From: Edaphobacter sp. 12200R-103
Lineage (GTDB): Bacteria; Acidobacteriota; Terriglobia; Terriglobales; Acidobacteriaceae
Direction: 5' to 3'
Assembly (NCBI RefSeq): GCF_010093025.1
Contig: NZ_CP048114.1
Span: forward strand, 2,480,001 to 2,544,000
DNA length: 64,000 bases
Part shown: positions 55,765 to 64,000 of the stretch, one piece after another
How the letters are laid out: each line of letters begins with the position of its first letter
Numbering within the stretch: position 1 is the first letter of the stretch
Position numbers and translations under genes: made by a program
The notes under the pieces: model-generated
What the model saw: the letters and a program-made list of their open reading frames with translations, nothing else
What the model was told of the DNA's origin: nothing
Database searches by the model: none

Positions 55765-56970
55765 ATGGGCCTCCCCAATCGCGAGACAGTCAGTTTTCCG
55801 CAGACCACCGCCTCTGTCCTGCTGGACCTCATCCGTGGTTTAGCAGCAATACTGGTTCTGCTCTCTCATTGGAAGATTCTTTACTTTGTCGATTATCCGA
55901 AGATTCCGTCCCACCGGATTTTTTTCGCTTTCCCCTATGTTCTGGCAGCTGCGGGGCATCAGGCCGTCCTCATCTTTTTCGTTCTGAGCGGATACCTGAT
56001 CGGGGGCAGCATTTTTCGATCCGTCGATCGAGGCGCCTGGAGCTGGAAATCCTACCTGACCCACAGATTCGTCCGCCTCTGGGTCGTTTTGATTCCAGGA
56101 CTGGTGCTGGGCGGCCTGCTGGATTGGACCGGCATGCATCTCCGGCTGACTCAGACTCTTTACAGCGTTCCGAGCCCTAAGACACACAGTCTCGATATCG
56201 CACACACCCTGGCGCCGCATATCTTTTGGGGAAATGTGGCGTTTCTACAAACCGTTCTGGTGCCGGTCTTTGGTTCGAATGGATCCCTGTGGAGCCTTGC
56301 AAACGAATTCTGGTATTACCTTCTATTTCCACTTCTTTGGCTGGCTCTTACACGCAATTCCAAAACCCCGGTTTCACTCGTTCGCCGGATCATTTATCTA
56401 TGCCTATTCCTTGCGCTCGCATGGTTTTTACGATCGTCCCTGCTTAATCTCTTCCCGGTCTGGCTCGCCGGCACTCTGCTTGCGCGTATCCCTCCGCCCT
56501 CTTTCGGGCCGAAGATAAGGGCGACGTGCGCGCTGCTTTATTTCGTCCTGTTGATGCTGAGCACAAAAGTTCACGCACTGCCCGGCCTTGAACAGGATTA
56601 TGTCCTCGGCATTGTCACCTTCTTTTTCTTCTGGAGCATCCTTTCCGCCCGTGAACGAGCTGCGGATTCACGATTCACTCACTTCTCCCGGAACATCTCA
56701 CGATTTTCCTACACCCTTTACGTCGTTCATATGCCGGCATTGCTGTTTCTCACGGCTCTTTTTGCCGGATATAACCTGTGGAGTCCCACTGATCTTCGCC
56801 ACCACGCAATGGCTCTTGTGATTCTGGCTGCAGTTCTCCTGTACGCGTGGATCATCGCAACGTTTACCGAGTTCCGGACAGATCGCGTGCGGCGCTGGGT
56901 GGAAAATCTGCTGGGAGCCGACCGCCCCCACCAGAAGTCCTCTTCTGTCGCGGTGCAATCCAAGGGCTGA
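55765..56970 (+). CDS. Acyltransferase-3 family membrane protein
   Basis: 401 residues, about ten hydrophobic helices. Family block at the N-terminus: LDLIRGLAAILVLLSHWKIL, with the R/H pair, then IFFVLSGYLIGGSIF and LWSLANEFWYYLLFP. C-terminal ISRFSYTLYVVHMPALLF is the usual last conserved helix. The family O-acetylates sugars of exopolysaccharides, O-antigen or peptidoglycan across the inner membrane. The partner glycan is not identifiable. It is divergent from ald and followed by a second family member. Confidence 0.88.
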   Translation: MGLPNRETVSFPQTTASVLLDLIRGLAAILVLLSHWKILYFVDYPKIPSHRIFFAFPYVLAAAGHQAVLIFFVLSGYLIGGSIFRSVDRGAWSWKSYLTHRFVRLWVVLIPGLVLGGLLDWTGMHLRLTQTLYSVPSPKTHSLDIAHTLAPHIFWGNVAFLQTVLVPVFGSNGSLWSLANEFWYYLLFPLLWLALTRNSKTPVSLVRRIIYLCLFLALAWFLRSSLLNLFPVWLAGTLLARIPPPSFGPKIRATCALLYFVLLMLSTKVHALPGLEQDYVLGIVTFFFFWSILSARERAADSRFTHFSRNISRFSYTLYVVHMPALLFLTALFAGYNLWSPTDLRHHAMALVILAAVLLYAWIIATFTEFRTDRVRRWVENLLGADRPHQKSSSVAVQSKG

Positions 56971-57083
56971 GGACTCGGCCATGTCTGGAATCCGAACCGG
57001 CAATGGTCTACGTTGAGGATGAATTCCGTCTTCAACACACAACAGAATTCAACTGCTCTTTATCCTGATTAGAATGCGAGCAC

Positions 57084-58286
57084 ATGCCAACTCCCCAACG
57101 ACACTTCGCCCCCATTGATTTCAAGTCGCGGTTCCCAGCTCTCGACGGAATCAGGGCATTGGCCATTGTTATGGTTTTTGCTTTCCATTACGGAGGCGGA
57201 ACGCATGGCGGCACTTTTTTAAATCTGATCAACCAGATCAGGCTGCGAGGATGGACCGGCGTTGACCTCTTCTTTACGCTATCGGGCTTTCTGATCACCG
57301 GGATTCTGTACGACACACGAACGGACTCGCACTTCTTCAAGCGCTTTTTTGCCCGACGCAGCGTGCGAATCTTTCCGATCTTCTACCTCGTCCTGCTGAT
57401 ATTCGCGATCCTGACTCCGATCCTTCACTACCAGTGGAAGATTGGACATGCGCTGTTTCCTTTTTACCTGGGAAACCTCTCCCTGGCGGCAGACCCCTCG
57501 CTTGAGACGATCCAGTCGGCGACACATCCAGCCTGGTCAGCGCATCTGGTGCACTTCTGGACCCTGTGCGTTGAAGAGCAGTTCTACCTTATCTGGCCGC
57601 TGGTCGTGTGGCTGGTTCGCGACCGCATTCGGCTGATCCGGATCGCCGGCGGCCTTTCCGTTCTGGCGCTGTTGCTCCGTGTCGCCATGGTGGCAACGGT
57701 TCCCGTGTCCAAGCTGGACACATGGATGGCCCACCAGCTTCCGTTCCGGATGGATTCCCTGTTGCTGGGCGCCATCCTGGCGCTTGTTCTTCGCGGGCCC
57801 AACTCTGATACGTGGCAGCGGCAATGCAGATGGTGTTTCCTGTCGTCGATCCTGGCTTTCATAGGGCTTTCAATCGCTGCCCCCCAGGAAAACGCTCCCT
57901 GGCTAAACACCATTGGTTTCTCACTACTGGCGCTGATGTCGGCAGGGCTTATCGGAGCGACCCTGCGGCCTGGGTCCCCCGCTTTCCGCCTCTTCAACCT
58001 GAAACCCCTGAGGACACTGGGCAAGTATAGCTACGGCTTTTACGTCTATCATCTGCTCTGGGCCGGGGCTTGGGCAGCCCTCATCAGCGATCTGACCCAT
58101 CGATTTCACTCCTCCGTCCTGGCGAACGCCATCTCCGATGTCCTTAACTTTGTCGTGACGTTCTTTGTGGCAAAGATCAGCTACGACTTCTTCGAAGTCC
58201 GCTTCCTGCGATTCAAGAAGAACTTCGAATACGATTCCGAGCTCCGGGAGCATAAAACAAACTTCGCAGAAGAGCTGAAGGCCTGA
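57084..58286 (+). CDS. Acyltransferase-3 family membrane protein, second copy
   Basis: 400 residues. FPALDGIRALAIVMVFAFHY (RxxA..H motif), GWTGVDLFFTLSGFLITGIL, FARRSVRIFPIFYLVLLIF, HFWTLCVEEQFYLIWPLVVW and LGKYSYGFYVYHLLWAGAW. This is the OafA/OatA-like pattern without the extra SGNH domain. It is divergent in sequence from the 55765 protein, so not a recent duplicate. It should acetylate a surface polysaccharide. It lies upstream of mreB, with about 180 bp between. Confidence 0.88.
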   Translation: MPTPQRHFAPIDFKSRFPALDGIRALAIVMVFAFHYGGGTHGGTFLNLINQIRLRGWTGVDLFFTLSGFLITGILYDTRTDSHFFKRFFARRSVRIFPIFYLVLLIFAILTPILHYQWKIGHALFPFYLGNLSLAADPSLETIQSATHPAWSAHLVHFWTLCVEEQFYLIWPLVVWLVRDRIRLIRIAGGLSVLALLLRVAMVATVPVSKLDTWMAHQLPFRMDSLLLGAILALVLRGPNSDTWQRQCRWCFLSSILAFIGLSIAAPQENAPWLNTIGFSLLALMSAGLIGATLRPGSPAFRLFNLKPLRTLGKYSYGFYVYHLLWAGAWAALISDLTHRFHSSVLANAISDVLNFVVTFFVAKISYDFFEVRFLRFKKNFEYDSELREHKTNFAEELKA

Positions 58287-58468
58287 TCCGTGGGATAGGC
58301 TGGACATGAGCCGGCAATGGCTCTCCCAAATCGGGCTTCAGTGACGTCTCAGGCACCCCACAGCGCTTGCATCTCGCCGTACAATAACCCTAACTATCGT
58401 CCATCAGAAGGCCCGCACCCCGAATGCCCTCGAATTCGTTCAACACCCGGTACTCCCGCATCCACAAC

Positions 58469-59488
58469 ATGCGGTCTCTTTTCAGCTTGTTTTCCAGTGA
58501 CTTAGCGATTGATCTGGGGACCGCCAATACCCTCGTCTTTGCCCGCAGCAAGGGCATCATCGTCAACGAGCCCTCCATCATCGCCGTCAACAAGGTGACG
58601 AACGAGGTCGAGGCCGTCGGTAAAGAAGCCAAGGAGATGCTCGGCCGCACGCCGGGTAACATCGTTGCCATCAAGCCGATGAAGGACGGCGTCATCGCCG
58701 ACTTCCGGCATACCGAGAAGATGCTGAACTACTTCATCCAGAAGGCGCATAACCGCAAGATGATGGTTCATCCCCGCATCGTCATCGGCGTTCCTTCCGA
58801 GATTACGCAGGTGGAAAAGCGCGCCGTCATGGATTCGGCCTACCGCGCCAAGGCATCGGAGGTGCACCTGGTCGAGCAGGCGATGGTCGCCGCCATCGGG
58901 GCCGGTCTGCCAATCACCGAGGCGGGCGGAAACATGGTGGTTGATATCGGCGGTGGAACGACTGACATTGCCGTCATCTCGCTGGCCGGCATCGTCTACT
59001 CGCGCTCCGTCCGCATGGCCGGCAACCAGATGGACGAGGCCGTCATCACCTACCTGAAGCGTAAGTACAACCTGCTGATCGGCGAGCGCACCGGCGAACA
59101 GATCAAGATGCAGCTTGGATCGGCCTTTCCGCTGGACAAGCCGCTCTCCATGGAGGTCAAGGGACGCAACCTGATCGAAGGCGTGCCAAAGACCATCACT
59201 ATCGACGACTCTGAGATTCGCGAGGCGCTATCAGAGTGCATCTCGACGATCATCAATGCCATCCGCGTGGCCCTGGAGCGGACCCCGCCGGAGCTTTCGG
59301 CCGACATCTCCGACCGTGGCATCGTGCTGACCGGCGGCGGCGCCCTGATCAAGAATCTCGACAAACGCATCCGCGAAGAGACGGGGCTGCCAGTCTCGAT
59401 CGCAGACGATCCTCTCGCCTCGGTCGTACTTGGGACAGGCAAGATGCTCTCCGACTTCAACCTTCTGCGGAAGATCTCGATCGATTAA
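58469..59488 (+). CDS. mreB: Rod shape-determining actin MreB
   Basis: 339 residues. Actin-fold nucleotide motifs: DLGTANTLVFARSKGIIVNE (phosphate 1), DIGGGTTDIAVISLAG (phosphate 2), GGGALIKNLDKRI (adenosine) and PTH-like IVIGVPSEITQVEKRAV. The N-terminal amphipathic MRSLFSLFSSD is the membrane-binding helix. ATG 58469 gives this start; the frame is open from 58424. MreB filaments steer the RodA/PBP2 machinery. Unusually it is 13 kb from mreCD and monocistronic, followed by a strong terminator. TACAAT at 58380-58385 could be its -10 box. Confidence 0.96.
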   Translation: MRSLFSLFSSDLAIDLGTANTLVFARSKGIIVNEPSIIAVNKVTNEVEAVGKEAKEMLGRTPGNIVAIKPMKDGVIADFRHTEKMLNYFIQKAHNRKMMVHPRIVIGVPSEITQVEKRAVMDSAYRAKASEVHLVEQAMVAAIGAGLPITEAGGNMVVDIGGGTTDIAVISLAGIVYSRSVRMAGNQMDEAVITYLKRKYNLLIGERTGEQIKMQLGSAFPLDKPLSMEVKGRNLIEGVPKTITIDDSEIREALSECISTIINAIRVALERTPPELSADISDRGIVLTGGGALIKNLDKRIREETGLPVSIADDPLASVVLGTGKMLSDFNLLRKISID

Positions 59489-59514
59489 GTCTGGTTCAAC
59501 GGATTCATTCACGG

Positions 59515-59543
59515 AAAAGCCCGGCGGACCGCCGGGCTTTTTT
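59515..59543 (+). terminator. Rho-independent terminator after mreB
   Basis: AAAAGCCCGGCGG (59515-59527) and CCGCCGGGCTTTT (59529-59541) plus two more T give a 9-bp GC core with A/T flanks, 27 bp after the mreB stop. Confidence 0.9.
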
Positions 59544-59604
59544 CATTTCGTCCGGCCAGAAGGCGGAAGACGCCAGAGCTTACCCACCGAGGATGAAGTA
59601 GACG

Positions 59605-60669
59605 TCACGGCATTGGTGAAGCATCCTGAACTGCATCAGCCTCTTTGCCCGCCTCTTCACTCTCCGCCGCTATCCTGCTCAGGCTGACCTGTTCCACCTG
59701 CGCGAAGATCAACCCCGCCGGGATAATGCAGAGGAAGGTCACCACCAGCAACAACGCACCACATGCTGTCGCCGCCTCAATGGGAGCGCCGTAGAAGGTG
59801 TGCATCGCCGCCGCCGTTACGGCAATCTGCGTAAACCACCCTACGATAGGCAGCTGCAGCAGACTTCCTCCAATACTCGCAGCCATCAGCAGCATGGCCC
59901 GTGAAAAGGACAGGTTTGCCAGCTCCGGCGTCTGGACGAAGGCATGCGCCGTCTGCACATACGCTGAAGCGATCATGCCCCACATCAGCAGCGAGATCAC
60001 CGTGACGACGATCAACTCCCGCCAGCTCTTCAGCGCATTCAGGCCCTCGCGGAATCCAATGATCTTGTCGGCGATGCTTTGCGCGGCGTTTTCGGAGAGC
60101 GGGTTCAGGACCGCTTTCGCAAACCCCGCTACGACGCCGCCAGCCACTCGCACCGCAATAGCGAACAGCGCGATAAACAGCGTAAATGCCAGGCTCCACA
60201 GCCCGGCGCGCATGAAGACCTGCTGATGGGGCATATTCTTCGGCATGAAGGCCAGTGCCGTCGAAAAGATCACCGCCGCCGCACCCAGGTCGAACATCCT
60301 CTCCAGCGTGTACACCGCGACCTGCGAGCTGAGCGGAAGCCCGATCTTGCGAGCCACAAGATACGGCCGCGTCAGGTCCGCCAGCCGTCCGAAGAGAGCT
60401 ACCGCCGTAAACCCGATAAACTGCGGACCGATCAACGCGCTGGCCTTCACCTTTTTGGTAGGCTCTACCATTACGCTCCAGCGCACGGAACGAAGCCAGT
60501 ACGTCGCGTAAATCAGCGCAATTCCCGCGACGGCGTGACCGCCCTGAATGTGCCGCAACTGTTCGCCGAAGTTTTTCCAGTCGAAATGGATCCGGTCGCG
60601 ATAGACAAAGACAATCACCGCGAGCACAGCAATAAGAACCGCCCACAGGACTCCGCTTCGTCTCTTCAT
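59605..60669 (-). CDS. Lysylphosphatidylglycerol-synthase-type transmembrane protein
   Basis: 354 residues, about eight membrane helices. The block YWLRSVRWSVMVEPTKKV, LIGPQFIGFTAVALFGRLAD, RPYLVARKIGLPLSSQVAVY and LERMFDLG is the LPG_synthase_TM (UPF0104) family signature. The C-terminal aminoacyl-transfer domain of MprF is absent, so the product is the flippase-like half only. Homologues act in lipid or polyprenyl-sugar translocation; the substrate is unknown. It forms a minus-strand run with the lytic transglycosylase upstream. Confidence 0.85.
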   Translation of the reverse strand: MKRRSGVLWAVLIAVLAVIVFVYRDRIHFDWKNFGEQLRHIQGGHAVAGIALIYATYWLRSVRWSVMVEPTKKVKASALIGPQFIGFTAVALFGRLADLTRPYLVARKIGLPLSSQVAVYTLERMFDLGAAAVIFSTALAFMPKNMPHQQVFMRAGLWSLAFTLFIALFAIAVRVAGGVVAGFAKAVLNPLSENAAQSIADKIIGFREGLNALKSWRELIVVTVISLLMWGMIASAYVQTAHAFVQTPELANLSFSRAMLLMAASIGGSLLQLPIVGWFTQIAVTAAAMHTFYGAPIEAATACGALLLVVTFLCIIPAGLIFAQVEQVSLSRIAAESEEAGKEADAVQDASPMP

Positions 60670-60699
60670 GGAAAAGTTTCCCTTCGCTTCTGCTAATCG

Positions 60700-61452
60700 T
60701 TATTGCTTCGTGCGTGCAACCTGCTCGTTCGAGCCCGAGCTTCGCTTTCGGCGGTTGAACTCGCGGATGACACGGGCCACATATGCTCGCGTCTCCGCAT
60801 AAGGAGGAATCCCGTGGTATCGGTCCACCGCCGCCGGTCCGGCATTGTAGGCAGCCAGCGCCAGGGCAACATTATTGTGGTAGCGGGTCAGCAGCATATC
60901 CAGGTACGCTGTTCCGCCGTTGATGTTGTCCTTCGGCGCAAAGGCGTCTTCCACTCCCAGCTTCTGTGCCGTCGCAGGCATCAACTGCATCAGGCCCTGT
61001 GCGCCAACCCGGGAGACGGCTCGAACACGCCCACCGCTCTCGGCCTTGACCACGCTCGCCAGCAGATCGGAGTCGATATTATGCTGCCCTCCCGCGCTGG
61101 CCAGCATCGTGTGCATCTCTTCCCGCGTAAGCGTCGTGACTGCGGGGCTCTGTGCCGAGGAAGAGGCCGGGGATGGAGTTTCGAGAATCACCGGATTATC
61201 GGGAACCGGCTCGACCCGCACGACTGCATCGGCTGCAACATCCATGTAGTTCGCCGTGGTGGAGCTTGAATCCGGCGAGACAAGATAGAGCCGCACATGG
61301 TCCCCATGCGTCTCCTGCCGTGCGCAATCCAATTCAAAGCCGTTCCGCAGGGTTACATGCTCGGCGGCATGTGCCATCGGGCTTGGCAGCAGGGCCATCG
61401 CAGTCAAAACGCCCTGCCAGCCGAACGACCTGAATCGCAGTCTCACATCCAA
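60700..61452 (-). CDS. Exported lytic transglycosylase (SLT domain)
   Basis: 250 residues. Signal peptide ending at PMAHAAE, then a 70-residue beta region (VTLRNGFELDCARQETHGDH) of unknown role. The SLT domain begins near 130: catalytic Glu in ASVVKAESGGRVRAVSRVGA, QGLMQLMPATAQKLGV, DNINGGTAYLDMLL and NVALALAAYNAGPAAVDRYH. It cleaves the glycan strand of peptidoglycan, forming anhydro-MurNAc. The start could be TTG 61452 or GTG 61446. It lies 30 bp upstream of the membrane protein gene, probably co-transcribed. Confidence 0.88.
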   Translation of the reverse strand: MDVRLRFRSFGWQGVLTAMALLPSPMAHAAEHVTLRNGFELDCARQETHGDHVRLYLVSPDSSSTTANYMDVAADAVVRVEPVPDNPVILETPSPASSSAQSPAVTTLTREEMHTMLASAGGQHNIDSDLLASVVKAESGGRVRAVSRVGAQGLMQLMPATAQKLGVEDAFAPKDNINGGTAYLDMLLTRYHNNVALALAAYNAGPAAVDRYHGIPPYAETRAYVARVIREFNRRKRSSGSNEQVARTKQ

Positions 61453-61482
61453 AAGCCTATCATCCGGCCCCGGATCGATCCT

Positions 61483-62457
61483 TTACACCAAAGACGGATG
61501 TGGCTCCTCGGCCAGCGCTGCCTCCAGGGCAACCGCTACGCCATCTTCTGTATGGCGCCTGCCCATCACCCAGCCTCGCGCAGCTCCCACATCCTTCAGG
61601 TCTTCCGGGGCGTTGGCCATCAACACGGCCTGTCCCGCCATCTCCAGCATGGAGACGTCATTCCAGTTATCGCCGATCGCCAGAATCTCCACCGGGTCGA
61701 TTCCGCGGCTCTCAGCCAGGCTCAGGACTGCTCCTCCCTTGCTGCAGCCTGCCGGCAGAAGATCCACAATGCTCAGATTCCGCTCCGGATACTCCGTCCT
61801 GTGCAGTGCGGCCTCCGGAGCAAGATCAGCTCCTGTGCCCTCCCGCCGCACCTCGCTCCTGCGCAATGGCGTCAGGCCCACTCCCAGAACCTTCGGGTCG
61901 CCCAGCAGCTTCGCCTCGGCCTCTCGCATCCGCTCGATCGTGCCACATAACATCATCTGGATCAGCCCCTCGCGTCCGAGGGCATGCTCCATCGGCACGA
62001 CACGCTCAATATAAGGCTCATTGGCTGCCATCCACCGGCTGATGCTGCCGTTCAGCTCTTCCATCTCTTCAACCACCAGAGCCCCATGCACATCGTCGCC
62101 ATCGGCCTGCACCCGGTCAAAGGTGACCAGCAGCGACCGCCGAAACTCGTCCATGTGGCCCACCAGCCACTTCGCTGTCTCCTCCTCCAGCAGGGTCCGC
62201 TTCACCAGCCGCGCTCCAAGCGTGCGCACGACCGCTCCGTTCGAACTGATGAGACCATTTTCCTCGCCCAGCCCCAGCCCCCGCAGCACCTTCATGGCGT
62301 AGCTGTGCCGCCGTCCGGTCGCAACGACGACCTCCACCCCGGCCTGTTCGGCAGACTTCAGGGCGGCAAGGTTCCTCGCGCTCACCTGCCCGTCCGGTCC
62401 CAGCAGCGTCCCGTCCATATCCACAGCAACCATGCGCAACCGGTGGCTTTTACCCAT
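61483..62457 (-). CDS. HAD-superfamily phosphatase, Cof type
   Basis: About 324 residues from ATG 62457 (the frame is open to 62508). Motif I MVAVDMDGTLLG with D13/D15, motif II VVATGRR, a C2-type cap domain in the middle, motif III Lys in GCSKGGAVLSLAE and motif IV AIGDNWNDVSMLEMAG. This is the Cof/YbiV group of cytoplasmic sugar- or nucleotide-phosphate phosphatases. The substrate is unknown. It is divergent from thrC. Confidence 0.88.
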   Translation of the reverse strand: MGKSHRLRMVAVDMDGTLLGPDGQVSARNLAALKSAEQAGVEVVVATGRRHSYAMKVLRGLGLGEENGLISSNGAVVRTLGARLVKRTLLEEETAKWLVGHMDEFRRSLLVTFDRVQADGDDVHGALVVEEMEELNGSISRWMAANEPYIERVVPMEHALGREGLIQMMLCGTIERMREAEAKLLGDPKVLGVGLTPLRRSEVRREGTGADLAPEAALHRTEYPERNLSIVDLLPAGCSKGGAVLSLAESRGIDPVEILAIGDNWNDVSMLEMAGQAVLMANAPEDLKDVGAARGWVMGRRHTEDGVAVALEAALAEEPHPSLV

Positions 62458-62602
62458 ATCCCATTCTCTCACCGCGAGATCTTTCACTCCCGACAGACTA
62501 AAAAGCATCTATCGCGGGTGCCCCATCTTCGCCACGCCGTGGCTAAAGGTGGGTTTGCAGGATTCTCATCCTCCAATTCGCCCCTCTAGTAGCATCGAAG
62601 TC

Positions 62603-63859
62603 ATGCCCCGCATCGCCTTCCTCGAGTGCTCCCGCTGCCAAAACCACGTCTCTGCCGAAGCCCCGCAGACCGTCTGCCCCGCCTGCACCGGCTCTCTCTA
62701 CGTCCGGTACGACATGGACGAGCTGAAGCGCACCTCGCGACGGGACGACATTGCGATCAGAGCCGCTGCATCTCCAGCGAGCCTCGGCATGTGGCGCTAC
62801 TCCGCTGTCCTTCCTGACGTCACTCCCGTCACCCTCGGCGAGGGCTGGACTCCCATGATCCACTCCCGCCGCTACCCCGGCCTCTCTATTAAGGAGGAAG
62901 GCGCCAACCCGACCGGCACCTTCAAGGCCCGGGGGCTCGGCATGGCCGTCACGATGGCGAAACACTACGGCCTTCAGCACCTTGCCGTTCCCTCCGCGGG
63001 AAACGCGGCCAGCGCCCTCGCCGCCTACGCCGCCGCCGCCCAGATGCAGGCCCACATCTTTATGCCGCAGGACGTTCCCTTCGCCAACTACCTGGAAGGC
63101 ATCGTCTACGGCTCCGACGTCACCCTTGTCGACGGACTCATCTCCGACTGCGCCCACCTCGTCGGCGAAAAGATCAAGGCGCAGAAAGAAGCCAACACTC
63201 CCGCAGCAGAGACATGGTTCGACATCTCCACCCTCAAGGAGCCCTATCGCGTCGAAGGCAAAAAGACCATGGGGTACGAGCTCGTCGAGCAGCTCGGCTG
63301 GACCTACCCCGACGCCGTCTTCTACCCCACCGGCGGGGGCGTCGGCCTGATCGGCATGTGGAAGGCTTTCGAGGAGATGGAACAACTCGGATGGGTCAGC
63401 GGCAAACGCCCGAAGATGTATGCTCTCCAATCCTCTGGTTGCGACCCCATCGTCAAAGCCTTTGAAGAAGACAAGCCCACAAGCGAGTTCTTCCAGAACG
63501 CCGACACCTTCGCCGCAGGACTCCGCGTCCCCAAGCCCTACGGCGACTACATCATCCTCGACATCCTCCAGCAGTCCGGCGGCAAGGCCATCGCCAGCGA
63601 CGACGCCACCATTCTCCAGAGCATCCTCGACTACGCACGCAACGAGGGCATCTTCCTCTCTCCCGAAGGCGCTGCCGCAACCGCGGCATACGACCAGCTC
63701 CTTGCATCCGGCGAACTCAAGCCTACCGACAAGGTCGTCCTCTTCAACACCGGCGCCGGCCTCAAGTACACCGACATGACCGCCGAGGCCATGCACCTGC
63801 GCAGGCCCGGAAGCCTGCCCACCAGCCTGCCCGTGGGAGGCATCATTACCCCACAGTAA
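62603..63859 (+). CDS. thrC: Threonine synthase
   Basis: 418 residues. N-terminal zinc-ribbon-like cysteines (LECSRCQNHV, CPACTG), then TLGEGWTPMIHSRRYPG, and the PLP lysine K108 in GANPTGTFKARGLG. Further PLP-fold blocks are VPSAGNAASALAAYAAAAQM, PTGGGVGLIGMWKAF and LFNTGAGLKYTDM. It converts O-phosphohomoserine to threonine. The frame extends upstream to 62432, but ATG 62603 starts the conserved sequence. A long antisense open frame lies across the gene because of high GC in third positions and is not coding. Confidence 0.92.
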   Translation: MPRIAFLECSRCQNHVSAEAPQTVCPACTGSLYVRYDMDELKRTSRRDDIAIRAAASPASLGMWRYSAVLPDVTPVTLGEGWTPMIHSRRYPGLSIKEEGANPTGTFKARGLGMAVTMAKHYGLQHLAVPSAGNAASALAAYAAAAQMQAHIFMPQDVPFANYLEGIVYGSDVTLVDGLISDCAHLVGEKIKAQKEANTPAAETWFDISTLKEPYRVEGKKTMGYELVEQLGWTYPDAVFYPTGGGVGLIGMWKAFEEMEQLGWVSGKRPKMYALQSSGCDPIVKAFEEDKPTSEFFQNADTFAAGLRVPKPYGDYIILDILQQSGGKAIASDDATILQSILDYARNEGIFLSPEGAAATAAYDQLLASGELKPTDKVVLFNTGAGLKYTDMTAEAMHLRRPGSLPTSLPVGGIITPQ

Positions 63860-63890
63860 AATTTTGGCTACTGACAGCCCTGCGACCGAG

Positions 63891-64000
63891 ATGAGCCTTT
63901 TGCCCTCACAATTTCCTGTGCTTTCGTCCGATTTCTTCCTGCGATCTCCGGACATCGTCGCACGCGACATCCTTGGTAAGGTCCTGGTACATCGTCGCAG
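63891..64000 (+). CDS. 3-methyladenine DNA glycosylase (MPG/AAG type), N-terminal fragment
   Basis: Partial gene cut by the right edge; 36 full codons are present. LSSDFFLRSPDIVARDILGK and VLVHRR is the conserved N-terminus of the AAG/MPG alkyl-purine glycosylase family (FF-xR-x..VA-x-xLLG pattern). The enzyme excises alkylated purines in base-excision repair. ATG 63891 lies 31 bp after thrC, so they may be co-transcribed. Too little remains to judge the active site. Confidence 0.8.
   Translation, partial: MSLLPSQFPVLSSDFFLRSPDIVARDILGKVLVHRR

Noticed and set aside
62543..63970. A 475-codon open frame on the minus strand opposite thrC
   Set aside because: Gly/Val-rich translation produced by GC-rich third positions of thrC; no recognisable domain, and thrC is unambiguous.

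Overview
The window looks like a chromosomal segment of an Acidobacteriota bacterium, probably family Acidobacteriaceae (the Terriglobus/Granulicella/Edaphobacter group). The genus cannot be fixed from the sequence alone. The basis is the combination of high GC, a large TonB-dependent receptor with an N-terminal carboxypeptidase-regulatory-like domain, the futalosine menaquinone enzyme MqnC, many exported glycoside hydrolases, Tat-exported Gfo/Idh/MocA and isomerase-like proteins, and palindromic repeats of the 'GTCATCCTGAGCGGAGC' type. No rRNA, tRNA or CRISPR array was seen.

Layout. 0-11 kb is core and housekeeping: a fabG fragment, a GNAT acetyltransferase, an XRE regulator, a metallophosphoesterase, an orphan DNA methyltransferase divergent from a PP2C phosphatase with a perfect palindrome between them, a 3-hydroxyacyl-CoA dehydrogenase, a MaoC hydratase, an MBL hydrolase, a zinc-finger membrane protein beside a rhomboid protease, a VKOR-like oxidase and mqnC. 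11-21 kb holds two glycosyltransferases, an exported M24 aminopeptidase, an outer-membrane beta-barrel and a giant RNase E/G whose S1 domain is split by about 600 low-complexity residues.

21-40.8 kb is an accessory island. It opens with a decayed MobF (TrwC/TraI-type) conjugative relaxase-helicase and closes with a frameshifted tyrosine recombinase that ends in a dispersed palindromic repeat. Between them lie exported GH42, GH35, GH31, GH3 and GH29 enzymes, a TonB-dependent receptor, a membrane-bound regulator and relics of a GH39 and a second GH3. Fucosidase, beta-galactosidases, alpha-xylosidase and beta-glucosidase are the exo-activities needed to strip fucogalacto-xyloglucan side chains and then the backbone, with the receptor importing oligosaccharides. 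I infer a xyloglucan-utilisation locus carried in by a now immobile integrative conjugative element. The endo-acting enzyme is not in the window.

40.8-64 kb returns to core functions. It holds an elongasome operon (mreC-mreD-mrdA-rodA, with mreB about 13 kb away on the other strand), an esterase, era, a Tat-exported TIM-barrel/oxidoreductase pair, an ald-ntrY-ntrX-like operon whose AAA+ regulator has lost the sigma54-contacting GAFTGA loop, two acyltransferase-3 proteins, mreB, a flippase-like membrane protein, a lytic transglycosylase, a HAD phosphatase, threonine synthase and the start of a 3-methyladenine DNA glycosylase gene.
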